Part shown: piece by piece, positions 1 to 5,404 of the stretch
Numbering within the stretch: the stretch's first letter is position 1
Layout: every line of letters begins with the position of its first letter
Origin: Deltaproteobacteria bacterium RBG_13_52_11
GTDB lineage: Bacteria; Desulfobacterota; B13-G15; RBG-16-54-18
Direction of reading: 5' to 3'
Assembly (NCBI GenBank): GCA_001797745.1
Contig: MGQF01000090.1
Span: 4,962-12,598, forward strand
Length of the DNA: 7,637 nt
The notes under the pieces: model-generated
Seen by the model: the letters and a program-made list of their open reading frames with translations, nothing else
Told to the model about the DNA's origin: nothing
The model's database searches: none
Made by a program: the position numbers and the translations under genes

Positions 1-1
1 T

Positions 2-418
2 CGACATAAGGTACCAGTGCGGGGGGCGTTGGCCTGCGGAGGTTTTTATGCAGATGGTCGCAATCGGATCTATCTTGGCGAAGCTTTGCTTGAAGCATAC
101 GAATGGGGAGAAAATCAAGATTGGATCGGGTTTATTCTCGCCCCGTCAGCTGCCTCCCTCTTTGACGCCCTCCATCTTCCACCGCTTCAGGGGCTCAACT
201 ATCGTGCTTACGACATTCCTTTTATAAAGCCGCCGGAGAGCACAATGACACCACCGCTCGCCTGCCTTCTCGGAAACTGGATTCGGTCCAGCAAAGGAGC
301 GAACTTTTTGCTGCCGCCGCTCCGGCAGATGTGCGTAAAGCAAACTGACCCTCGAGTCCGCCTCAAATACGAACGCACTATCGCTTTCTTGGAAAAGTAC
401 GAAGGGCAGAGTTTGTAG
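2..418 (+). CDS. C-terminal part of a hypothetical protein (nucleotide-cyclase-like), 5' end outside window
   Basis: The reading frame is open to the left edge and ends with TAG at 416-418. The GTG at 17 is therefore not a credible start; the upstream codons read RHKVPV and run straight into RGALACGGFYADGRNRIYLG. About 139 residues are visible. The order RGAL-x2-GGFY, then YLGEALLEAYEWGENQDWIG, recalls the end of class III nucleotidyl cyclase domains (RgGIa-x-G, then yfGpalnxAarlE). It also recalls a family of uncharacterised proteins built on that fold. The metal-binding aspartates would lie outside the window, so no activity can be claimed. The last third (PPLACLLGNWIRSSKG onward) is not recognisable. 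It converges on the MFS gene, with a terminator at 512-548 between them. The coding frame is clear; the family link is inference. Confidence 0.7.
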   Translation, partial: RHKVPVRGALACGGFYADGRNRIYLGEALLEAYEWGENQDWIGFILAPSAASLFDALHLPPLQGLNYRAYDIPFIKPPESTMTPPLACLLGNWIRSSKGANFLLPPLRQMCVKQTDPRVRLKYERTIAFLEKYEGQSL

Positions 419-477
419 CCTGGTGCGACTAACCAGGGTGACAACGTGGACTCACAGCCGGCTCCGCCGTTTGTGAG
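419..477 (+). repeat. Two short inverted repeats after the first gene
   Basis: CCTGGT at 419-424 pairs with ACCAGG at 432-437 around a 7-nt loop, directly after the stop codon. A second, longer hairpin runs from 451 to 477: CTCACA pairs with TGTGAG, then a wobble and one mismatch, then CCGGC... closes as CGGC/GCCG around a TCC loop. Neither is followed by a T run, so neither is a typical intrinsic terminator. They may stabilise the 3' end of the mRNA. Confidence 0.5.
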
Positions 478-511
478 CCGGTTACCTCGGCCTTGTTAAA
501 AAATTACTTTC

Positions 512-548
512 TATAAAAAGTCCCATCTGCGCAGAATGGGTTTCTTTT
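512..548. terminator. Bidirectional rho-independent terminator between convergent genes
   Basis: CCCATCT at 522-528 pairs with AGaATGGG at 533-540 (one bulged A) around a GCGC loop. On the plus strand the stem is followed by TTTCTTTT (541-548). On the minus strand it is followed by a CTTTTT tract (complement of 515-520). It therefore suits both the gene ending at 418 and the MFS gene ending at 574 on the other strand. Confidence 0.82.
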
Positions 549-573
549 AAATGCTGTGATGAATCCTTCGCAT

Positions 574-1743
574 TCATTCCGTTGCATCCTCATGAAATCT
601 GAGGTAGCGGAGCAGTATGATCCCCCCCAAGAGCAACACGCCATAGAGCATGATCCCGAGCGCAAAAGAATTTGCATCCCCCATCATGCCGAGGCCTGCT
701 GGGATCACACCGCCTCCCACGAGGAAGGCCACGGGGATGGTGAAAGAGACCGCGACGTTCCGAACTTGGGAAGGGCCGATTCTCGCCAGGGCCGCGAAGC
801 CTGCTGGAAAAAAACCGATGGCCAGCATCGGCTGAAGAAACAGAAAAGGTACGATCCACGACCCCCTGGCTATACCCAATAGCACGGTCGCCATCCCGGT
901 GGTCAGGAAGACACTTACCAGGGCCCGCTTTGGTCCCATTTTGTCTGAGGCCCATCCCGCCACAAAGGCGAAGGCCGGCCCTGCGATCCGGGAAAAGGCG
1001 ACCAGCTCATTTGCCCAGCTACGCTCGAACCCCTGCTCAGTCACCAGATACAGGGGGAGGATGGTATAGACCCCGAGGCTTGCGCCAATGGCCAGACTGA
1101 ATAAGGCCATCATGATCCAGAAAGCGGGCTGGGCGATAAGGACATGGAGGGTTTTAGGGCTGGGGGCTTCTCCGGCGAATGTCCCCCTTTTGACAAGGCG
1201 CATAAAGGCCACGCCGACAAGCACCGCTGCTACCCCAATCAGGGCGATGACACCCCGCCAGGGCAACCAAAGCATCAGTCCCTCCGCCACCAGGGGGGCT
1301 GCGATGAAGCTCAGGTTGGGGGCGAGTTCATGGATGGCGATGGCCTTCCCCCAATCACGTGAGCTCACCATAGAGGTGACGGTGGCGATGCCTGAGGGAA
1401 GATAGAGCCCAGCACCAAGGCCCATCAGTATCAATCCCCCTCGAATACCCCCCATTGTATGGCTGAGGGCGACTGCGAGGAGGGCCCCGCCTATAACCAC
1501 CGAAGAGATGATAATCGTCCTTCGGTGGGTGAAACGGGATGAGATGAACCCGGAACCCAAAAGTCCTGCAAAATATCCCAGGGAGATGAAGAGAAAAAAG
1601 GATCCTGCCTCGCCGTGCCTTATATTCAGGTCTCCCTCAATCGCAGGGAGTAGCGGGGCCAGGATTATCCGCGAGAGGAAATTAAGAAAAAAGATCCCCG
1701 CCAGAAAGAGCAGCGATGGGATATGCGAGCGAAAGGGGATCAT
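574..1743 (-). CDS. Major facilitator superfamily (MFS) transporter
   Basis: A 389-residue, very hydrophobic protein of the usual size for a 12-helix MFS permease in the inner membrane. Motif A-like loops are visible between helices 2 and 3 (about residues 62-75, GSGFISSRFTHRR) and between helices 8 and 9 (residues 263-275, GWASDKMGPKRAL). The second is close to the canonical G-x3-D-x2-G-x-R/K-R form. A Gly-rich segment at about 107-120 fits helix 4, and a basic stretch at 182-198 fits the central cytoplasmic loop. The ATG start has AAGGTG at 1752-1757, 8 nt upstream. It converges on the first gene and diverges from the DUF2892 gene. Membership of the superfamily is secure. The substrate cannot be read from the sequence, and the neighbours give no pathway hint. 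Confidence 0.9.
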   Translation of the reverse strand: MIPFRSHIPSLLFLAGIFFLNFLSRIILAPLLPAIEGDLNIRHGEAGSFFLFISLGYFAGLLGSGFISSRFTHRRTIIISSVVIGGALLAVALSHTMGGIRGGLILMGLGAGLYLPSGIATVTSMVSSRDWGKAIAIHELAPNLSFIAAPLVAEGLMLWLPWRGVIALIGVAAVLVGVAFMRLVKRGTFAGEAPSPKTLHVLIAQPAFWIMMALFSLAIGASLGVYTILPLYLVTEQGFERSWANELVAFSRIAGPAFAFVAGWASDKMGPKRALVSVFLTTGMATVLLGIARGSWIVPFLFLQPMLAIGFFPAGFAALARIGPSQVRNVAVSFTIPVAFLVGGGVIPAGLGMMGDANSFALGIMLYGVLLLGGIILLRYLRFHEDATE

Positions 1744-1767
1744 TATTAATTCACCTTGCCTTCCGAG

Positions 1768-1796
1768 GTGATATCATGGCTGGTAATAGAAGACAA
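1768..1796 (-). promoter_or_regulatory. Possible sigma70 promoter for the MFS gene
   Basis: On the minus strand, TTGTCT (1791-1796) and TATCAC (1768-1773) are separated by 17 nt. Each matches the -35 or -10 consensus at 4 of 6 positions. It lies 24 nt upstream of the MFS start codon, so the 5' leader would be short. This is the best candidate seen, but weak. Confidence 0.35.
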
Positions 1797-1815
1797 GCCC
1801 TATTCCCCTTAATCA

Positions 1816-1844
1816 TTGACACAACTCCATCTCTGTCCTATACT
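1816..1844 (+). promoter_or_regulatory. Strong sigma70 promoter for the DUF2892 gene
   Basis: TTGACA (1816-1821, 6/6) and TATACT (1839-1844, 5/6) are separated by exactly 17 nt. Transcription would start near 1851, about 48 nt upstream of the start codon at 1899. It reads away from the MFS gene. This is the best promoter match in the window. Confidence 0.82.
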
Positions 1845-1898
1845 CAGCTCATTGCGAGGGGCGCTAGCTAGAATGGAGGAATAGATGAGGAGGTATCT

Positions 1899-2057
1899 AT
1901 GGCTGCCGACAAGAATTTAGCAGGAAGTGAAAGGGTCATCCGTGCAATCCTGGGCGGTATTCTCATCGTGTTGGGCTTCTTCCTCCCAGGATTCTGGAAG
2001 CCGTTGTCCCTTGTCCTCGGCTTAGGTCTTCTTTTTACCGCCTTTGTCGCCTACTGA
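1899..2057 (+). CDS. Small membrane protein, YgaP-transmembrane/DUF2892-like
   Basis: A 52-residue ORF with a strong Shine-Dalgarno (GAGGAGGT, 1887-1894; 5 nt from AGGAGG to ATG) behind a near-consensus promoter. The N-terminus, LAGSERVIRAILGGILIVLG, matches the usual opening of DUF2892 proteins (N-x-G-x2-D-R-x2-R-x2-L-G). Two hydrophobic segments follow (about 15-27 and 34-50), implying a two-helix inner-membrane hairpin. The family usually ends with a Y/F-C-P motif. Here the frame reads TAFVAY and then TGA-CCC, so the protein stops where that Cys would be. The family is a common stand-alone membrane protein and also the C-terminal part of YgaP-type rhodanese proteins; its role is unclear. 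It converges on uppP. The gene is well supported, the family assignment moderately so. Confidence 0.8.
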   Translation: MAADKNLAGSERVIRAILGGILIVLGFFLPGFWKPLSLVLGLGLLFTAFVAY

Positions 2058-2090
2058 CCCTGAAAGGGTTTCATGCTGAAGGTCTTCAGC
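2057..2090 (+). repeat. Tandem small hairpins after the DUF2892 stop
   Basis: ACCCT-gaa-AGGGT (2057-2069) begins on the last base of the stop codon. GCTGAA-GGTC-TTCAGC (2075-2090) follows 5 nt later. Both stems are perfect. No T run follows on either strand, so they are not typical intrinsic terminators, though they may protect the 3' end of the short transcript. Confidence 0.5.
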
Positions 2091-2167
2091 AAGAAATAGT
2101 AACTCTCTTACCCAAGAGGCATTCATTGTATCCCCGCACTATGAGGGAAGGGGGTAGAACGTTTCGT

Positions 2168-2188
2168 GATCCCCAGGCATGGGGGATC
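2168..2188. repeat. Hairpin overlapping the uppP stop codon
   Basis: GATCCCC (2168-2174) and GGGGATC (2182-2188) form a perfect 7-bp stem with a 7-nt loop. It sits between convergent genes and overlaps the uppP TGA (2187-2189). No U tract follows on either strand, so it may be a 3'-end stabiliser or a weak terminator. Confidence 0.45.
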
Positions 2189-3020
2189 AGAAGAGGGTGC
2201 TTCTCGCGAACCACATAAGACCAGCCAGCCCCACGGCGTAACAGTAATACGAGAACCAATCAAGCCGGCCGCGGCGGATCACCCTTAACAGCCACTTCAA
2301 TGCGATGGCACCGGAGCAATAGGCGGCGATGGTGCCGACGAGCAACGTCACGGCCTGTTGAGATGGTATCCCGCTTTGCAGCAGTTCCTTGCCCTCCACC
2401 ACGGCTGCACCGAGGATGACTGGCAGTGCCAGCAGGAAGGAAAAGCGGGCAGCCTCACTCCGCTCCACCCCCGCGTACATGCCCGCAGCGATGGTCGATC
2501 CCGCGCGCGAGATCCCCGGCAATATGGCAAAGGCCTGGGCAGAGCCGATGAGCAGCGCCCTCAGCATCCCAAAGCGGGTATCCTTGGGCCTGGTCCAGCG
2601 CGTGCCCAGCAGGATGGTGCCGGTCACGAGCAGGGCGAGGGAGACAAAGAGGGGGCTTGCAAAGGCGGACTCGATCTCGTGCTCAAAGAGCAACCCGATT
2701 ATCCCAGCCGGAATGGTGCCCAGGCAGATGAGGACCCCGAGCCTGAAAAAGGGGTCTTCTCGATAGCGCAGAGACCAAGTGCCCGGTGCAGGGTGGCGCA
2801 GGACATGGCCTACTGCCTTGAGTATATTCCAGACATCCCCCCAAAAGATCGTCAGGATTGCCAGGAAGGTGCCGAAGTGCACGAATACCTCAAAGGCAAT
2901 CCCTTGAGTGTGGACGCCGAGCACCGCCTTGCCCAGGACGAGGTGTCCTGAACTGCTGATGGGCAGAAATTCGGTTATCCCTTGCACTATCCCCAGCCAT
3001 AACGCCTGCAGAATGTTCAC
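2187..3020 (-). CDS. uppP: Undecaprenyl-diphosphatase UppP (BacA)
   Basis: A 277-residue integral membrane protein, close to the usual length (E. coli 273). It dephosphorylates undecaprenyl diphosphate to undecaprenyl phosphate, recycling the lipid carrier for peptidoglycan and other envelope polymers; overexpression of the family gives bacitracin resistance. Both family signatures are present. The first is the Q/E-x3-E segment Q13-GIT-E17 followed by FLPISSSGH with H26. The second is the phosphate-binding motif LPGISRAGST (P168-T176) with catalytic Arg172. Several hydrophobic helices follow each motif. The start is GTG (3018-3020), with GGGAG at 3027-3031, 6 nt upstream. It lies downstream of the FmdB-family gene on the same strand, but the 279-nt gap and its own candidate promoter suggest separate transcription. 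Confidence 0.96.
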   Translation of the reverse strand: MNILQALWLGIVQGITEFLPISSSGHLVLGKAVLGVHTQGIAFEVFVHFGTFLAILTIFWGDVWNILKAVGHVLRHPAPGTWSLRYREDPFFRLGVLICLGTIPAGIIGLLFEHEIESAFASPLFVSLALLVTGTILLGTRWTRPKDTRFGMLRALLIGSAQAFAILPGISRAGSTIAAGMYAGVERSEAARFSFLLALPVILGAAVVEGKELLQSGIPSQQAVTLLVGTIAAYCSGAIALKWLLRVIRRGRLDWFSYYCYAVGLAGLMWFARSTLF

Positions 3021-3056
3021 TGGTCACTCCCTTCGCCGAAAGATGGTGGACAAAGA

Positions 3057-3083
3057 ATTCTCAGATCGAGAGATGTTTGTCAA
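3057..3083 (-). promoter_or_regulatory. uppP: Possible promoter for uppP
   Basis: On the minus strand there is a perfect TTGACA (3078-3083). GAGAAT (3057-3062, 4/6) follows after 15 nt, a short spacer; slipping the -10 downstream gives weaker hexamers. It lies 36 nt upstream of the GTG start. The -35 is convincing, the -10 is not. Confidence 0.42.
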
Positions 3084-3299
3084 GGGTTACTTTCTTTATT
3101 GCGTCCTCAAGAGGTCAACCACCATTTCCCTCTTCATATACAAATCTAAACTCATAAAAGTTACCCTACACCGCCTCTATTGTAGAAGGTAGTTTGGACA
3201 TTATATTGTAGGTCACGCTGACGACCATGTAAACATCGGCCGGGAAAGGATGTGTTCAAGGGAGGGTAGGGGGGTGGCCTGCTTGCATCCCCCTCATGA

Positions 3300-3515
3300 C
3301 TAAGAACCGCAGCTCGAGCAACTAGGGGCGCCGCAGGAACCGCAGGAAGACCCCTGCGAGCTTGTGAAGCCGCTGTCGCTCTTATGGCTGAAGGTGGAGA
3401 GGAGCTTTTTGACCTTGGTTCCTTGACAGGTAGGGCATGAGACCTCCTGATCACCGAAGACCAGGACCTCAAAGTCCTTATCGCATTTCATGCAGCGATA
3501 TTCGAAGATGGGCAT
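3300..3515 (-). CDS. FmdB-family zinc-ribbon protein
   Basis: A 71-residue protein starting MPIFEYRCMKCDKDFEVL, the hallmark N-terminus of the FmdB/CxxC_CXXC_SSSS regulatory-type zinc ribbon. Two CxxC knuckles, C8/C11 and C27/C30, would bind one zinc ion in the cytoplasm. The usual KKLLSTF segment follows at residues 36-42. The tail is Ser/Gly/Cys-rich with four further cysteines (C58, C61, C66, C69), which the family often carries. The start is well supported by GGAGG (3522-3526) 6 nt upstream and an extended -10 promoter. FmdB was linked to formamidase/acetamidase regulation in Methylophilus; no amidase gene is nearby, so the role here is unknown. It is divergent from the MutY-like gene. 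Confidence 0.9.
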   Translation of the reverse strand: MPIFEYRCMKCDKDFEVLVFGDQEVSCPTCQGTKVKKLLSTFSHKSDSGFTSSQGSSCGSCGAPSCSSCGS

Positions 3516-3550
3516 ACCATGCCTCCATATTTGCTTCGGTATTTCACTTT

Positions 3551-3580
3551 ATTATAACACCACCGAGGGCCTTTTTCCAG
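3551..3580 (-). promoter_or_regulatory. Extended -10 promoter for the FmdB-family gene
   Basis: On the minus strand, TGTTATAAT (3559 down to 3551) is a perfect -10 hexamer preceded by the TGn extension. The -35 region near 3574-3580 (CTGGAAA) is poor, as is common with extended -10 promoters. It is 35 nt upstream of the start codon. Confidence 0.68.
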
Positions 3581-3614
3581 TTTTTTCCGCTCATTTTCTC
3601 ATCCTCAACTTCCA

Positions 3615-3623
3615 TGATATAGT
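3615..3623 (+). promoter_or_regulatory. Possible extended -10 promoter for the MutY-like gene
   Basis: TGATATAGT holds a TGn extension and a 5/6 -10 hexamer (TATAGT, 3618-3623). The -35 position (near 3595-3600, TTTCTC) is poor. It is 65 nt upstream of the start codon in the divergent intergenic region. Confidence 0.38.
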
Positions 3624-3688
3624 ATTTAATAAAGGTCATTCTGCCCTTTCTGGATAAGTATGGAGTCGCACATGATGGCGAGATCAGT

Positions 3689-4525
3689 ATGAAGAAAACC
3701 TCTAAGCTCAGCTCCCAGGAGATACGCCGGTTTCAAAAGGAGATCTATGGCCACTATAAACGCAACAGGAGGGTGCTCCCGTGGAGAGAGACGCGCGACC
3801 CGTACAAGATCCTCCTGTCAGAGTTGATGCTGCAGCAGACCCAGGTGGGGAGGGTCATCGGGAAATACGGACAGTTTCTCCATCGATTTCCCGACATTGA
3901 GTCCGTGGCCCGGGCCCCGTTGCGCGATATTTTAAAGGTATGGCAGGGATTGGGTTATAACCGCAGGGCCCTGGCGCTCAAAAACCTCGCTGGCTTCGTC
4001 GTTGATCGCTATGGGGGCAAGATTCCGCCTGATATCGAGGCCCTGAAGGCCTTGCCGGGTATCGGCCTTGCCACTGCTGGTGCCGTGTGTGCCTTCGCCT
4101 TTGGGCAACCAGCTGTATTCATTGAGACGAACATCCGCAGCGTCTTCATTCACTACTTCTTCCGTGACAGAAGGGGGGTCAAAGACAACGAGATCCACCC
4201 CCTTGTAGTACAGACCCTCGATGCAAAAAGACCGCGCCACTGGTATTACGCCTTGATGGACTATGGCGCAATGTTAAAGGAAAGGCACCCCAACCCCAGC
4301 AGGAGGAGCGCCCATTACACAAGGCAGTCCCCTTTTGAGGGATCCTTGAGACAGGTCAGGGGAAACATCCTCAAGGCCCTGGTGGAGCAACCGGGCCTCA
4401 CCGAGAGGACGCTGGTCAGGGAGTGTCATCGCGAGCGCCGGGTGGTGAACGAGGTAATCACGCAATTACGCATAGAAGGGTTTATCATAAAGAGGGGGAG
4501 TCGATTCTTTATATCAGAGAGATAA
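3689..4525 (+). CDS. MutY-like A/G-specific adenine glycosylase lacking the Fe-S cluster and the MutT-like domain
   Basis: A 278-residue HhH-GPD superfamily protein. MutY-type features run in order: LPWR (30-33), RDPYKILLSELMLQQTQV (36-53) with Glu45 at the catalytic glutamate position, WQGLGYNRRA (85-94), the HhH hairpin LPGIGLATA (122-130), and IETNIR (145-150). MutY normally has a catalytic Asp (VDxNV) in that last motif; here it is Glu146. After MDYGAML the usual Cys-x6-Cys-x2-Cys-x5-Cys cluster is replaced by HPNPSRRSAHYTRQSPFEGS. The C-terminal 55 residues look like a small winged-helix domain instead of the MutT-like domain that reads 8-oxoG. MutY removes adenine opposite 8-oxoguanine; whether this variant does is unproven. 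The ATG is chosen by the motif position; its SD is weak (GGCGAG, 3677-3682). It abuts the cassette array. Confidence 0.88.
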   Translation: MKKTSKLSSQEIRRFQKEIYGHYKRNRRVLPWRETRDPYKILLSELMLQQTQVGRVIGKYGQFLHRFPDIESVARAPLRDILKVWQGLGYNRRALALKNLAGFVVDRYGGKIPPDIEALKALPGIGLATAGAVCAFAFGQPAVFIETNIRSVFIHYFFRDRRGVKDNEIHPLVVQTLDAKRPRHWYYALMDYGAMLKERHPNPSRRSAHYTRQSPFEGSLRQVRGNILKALVEQPGLTERTLVRECHRERRVVNEVITQLRIEGFIIKRGSRFFISER

Positions 4526-4547
4526 CAAGATTGGCATGAGTCTTTAG

Positions 4548-4577
4548 TTGACAACCACCACAAGGGGTAGTAAGAAT
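4548..4577 (+). promoter_or_regulatory. Possible promoter reading into the cassette array
   Basis: A perfect TTGACA (4548-4553) is followed after 18 nt by AAGAAT (4572-4577, 4/6). It lies just after the MutY-like gene and about 100 nt before the first cassette gene. It could act as the array promoter, like Pc in integrons. The weak -10 makes this tentative. Confidence 0.38.
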
Positions 4578-4593
4578 TGTAGAAGTGGTTTCT

Positions 4594-4663
4594 AATTAAC
4601 AGGGTTAAATTGTCGCATAAACGAGAAGGGATTTTATACTGATCAGTATAAGCCCTGTTAGCG
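4594..4663 (+). other. Left edge of the array: attC- or attI-like site with GTTAGCG core box
   Basis: TAACAGGG (4597-4604) and CCCTGTTA (4653-4660) are perfect 8-bp inverted arms. They contain an AAC box (AATTAAC, 4594-4600) and a GTT box (GTTAGCG, 4657-4663), the two core elements of an integron att site. The crossover would fall at 4657/4658. Unlike the other three sites, the arms pair with no unpaired spacer between core and stem, and the interior holds a separate 18-bp palindrome. It may therefore be a diverged attC, a remnant of attI, or a hybrid. The first cassette gene starts 12-18 nt after the crossover, as is typical. Confidence 0.5.
4634..4651. promoter_or_regulatory. 18-bp perfect palindrome overlapping a -10-like hexamer
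   Basis: TTATACTGATCAGTATAA reads the same on both strands. Its left half contains TATACT (4635-4640, 5/6 to the -10 consensus), with TTGTCG (4610-4615, 4/6 to -35) 19 nt upstream. The geometry suits a dimeric repressor operator over a promoter for the first cassette gene. It could equally be the terminal stem of the att-like site around it. The palindrome is directly visible; the function is inference. Confidence 0.5.
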
Positions 4664-4674
4664 AGATAGTGAAA

Positions 4675-5310
4675 ATGATTGATTACAAGAAATTCCCTGA
4701 ATACTACAAGAAATATTTCTGGTCTGGCAAACACAAGCTTTTTGGCTATCCTCCAGACTCATTCCCTGAGTTTCGGTGGATTGCCTCTCTTGAAAAAAGA
4801 TTCGCATGGGTCGTGAGCAACTACTCTGTCAATAAGTCAGCATCGAGGTATCTTCTTCAAGAGATGATCGAATGGGGTGGAAGTCAAAATGGCGTCCTTC
4901 AGAAGTTCAACGACGCCTCCGGTGAAGTCAATCTATTTGAAATCATAGGACGTGTTATCGCCAGTCTTTCTGGCTCAAAACAGTCCATATCTTGCGCCCT
5001 CAGCTTGCCCGGTCTCGGGCTGACGTATGCATCAAAACTGTTGCGGTTTATGAAGCCTGAAATATACGGTGCCCTAGATTCAAGAATCAGAAAAGCGCTT
5101 AACCGAGAAGGGAAACTGCCTCAAATCCATGACAGTCTTCCCAGTAGCATGGTTTCCGGCTACGTGCAGTTTGTTTCGCTTCTGCAGGAATTGCGAAACG
5201 AACTAGTATCAAGAGAAATAAGAAAACCCCCTTGCCACCTCTCAGACGATAGTACATGGCGAGCGTCCGAGATTGAAATGGCTCTGTTTTCTTGGACAGA
5301 AGAAGAGTAG
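4675..5310 (+). CDS. Cassette gene 1: helix-hairpin-helix protein resembling OGG-fold DNA glycosylases
   Basis: A 211-residue soluble protein in the first cassette. ATG 4675 is chosen over the in-frame GTG at 4669 because GCGAG (4661-4665) sits at a workable distance; the SD is weak either way. The recognisable core is LPGLGLTYASKLLRFMKP (residues 111-128), a helix-hairpin-helix signature. It is followed by YGALDSRIRKAL, where Asp135 sits at the position of the catalytic Asp of HhH-GPD glycosylases (V/L-D-x-x-V/I). This is the layout of the uncharacterised proteins annotated as OGG-fold. An upstream Lys121 in the hairpin is in place, but the Lys of true bifunctional OGG enzymes cannot be assigned. 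Possible role: binding or processing damaged or modified DNA. The family link is moderate, the activity is inference. Confidence 0.8.
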   Translation: MIDYKKFPEYYKKYFWSGKHKLFGYPPDSFPEFRWIASLEKRFAWVVSNYSVNKSASRYLLQEMIEWGGSQNGVLQKFNDASGEVNLFEIIGRVIASLSGSKQSISCALSLPGLGLTYASKLLRFMKPEIYGALDSRIRKALNREGKLPQIHDSLPSSMVSGYVQFVSLLQELRNELVSREIRKPPCHLSDDSTWRASEIEMALFSWTEEE

Positions 5311-5322
5311 AAATAGCAAAAT

Positions 5323-5385
5323 CAATAACAACGGCGTGCACCTGATCGCCAAAAAACCGGCTCCAGGTGACGCCGAGCGTTAGCT
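5323..5385 (+). other. attC site 1 (closes cassette 1)
   Basis: R'' CAATAAC (5323-5329), spacer AA, then CGGCGT (5332-5337) and CACCTG (5339-5344). These pair perfectly with CAGGTG (5364-5369) and ACGCCG (5370-5375), followed by spacer AGC and R' GTTAGCT (5379-5385). G5338 is the only unpaired base in the 12-bp stem and lies on the L'' side. The AA/AGC spacer pair is the same as in classic attC sites such as that of aadA cassettes. The loop region has a minor GCC/GGC stem. Crossover is predicted at 5379/5380. Confidence 0.85.
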
Positions 5386-5404
5386 ACCAAGATTAAGGAG
5401 GTGT

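Noticed and set aside
17..19. GTG as the start of the first gene
   Set aside because: Upstream codons are open to the window edge and the conserved RGAL motif begins immediately at it, so the domain must extend upstream.
427..487. GACTAAC ... GTTACCT with partly pairing inner arms, read as an attC after the first gene
   Set aside because: Arm pairing is only about 5 of 7 with mismatches, and a better ordinary hairpin (451-477) competes for the same bases. It is also isolated from the array by several chromosomal genes.
2057..2090. Hairpins after the DUF2892 UGA as a SECIS element
   Set aside because: Two UGA codons occur within three codons and neither hairpin shows an evident bacterial SECIS apical loop. 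Treated as simple hairpins.
2358..2951. 197-residue ORF antisense to uppP
   Set aside because: It lies fully inside uppP, is rich in charged and Gln/Gly residues typical of shadow frames, and has no recognisable motif.
3096..3155. 19-residue minus-strand ORF upstream of uppP, considered as a leader peptide
   Set aside because: No convincing Shine-Dalgarno, no run of regulatory codons and no attenuator-like pair of hairpins; the better uppP promoter lies downstream of it.
4553..4590. AACCAC/GTGGTT inverted repeat after the MutY-like gene as a terminator or att site
   Set aside because: Only 6 bp with a 26-nt loop, no T run, and no core boxes at the right positions.
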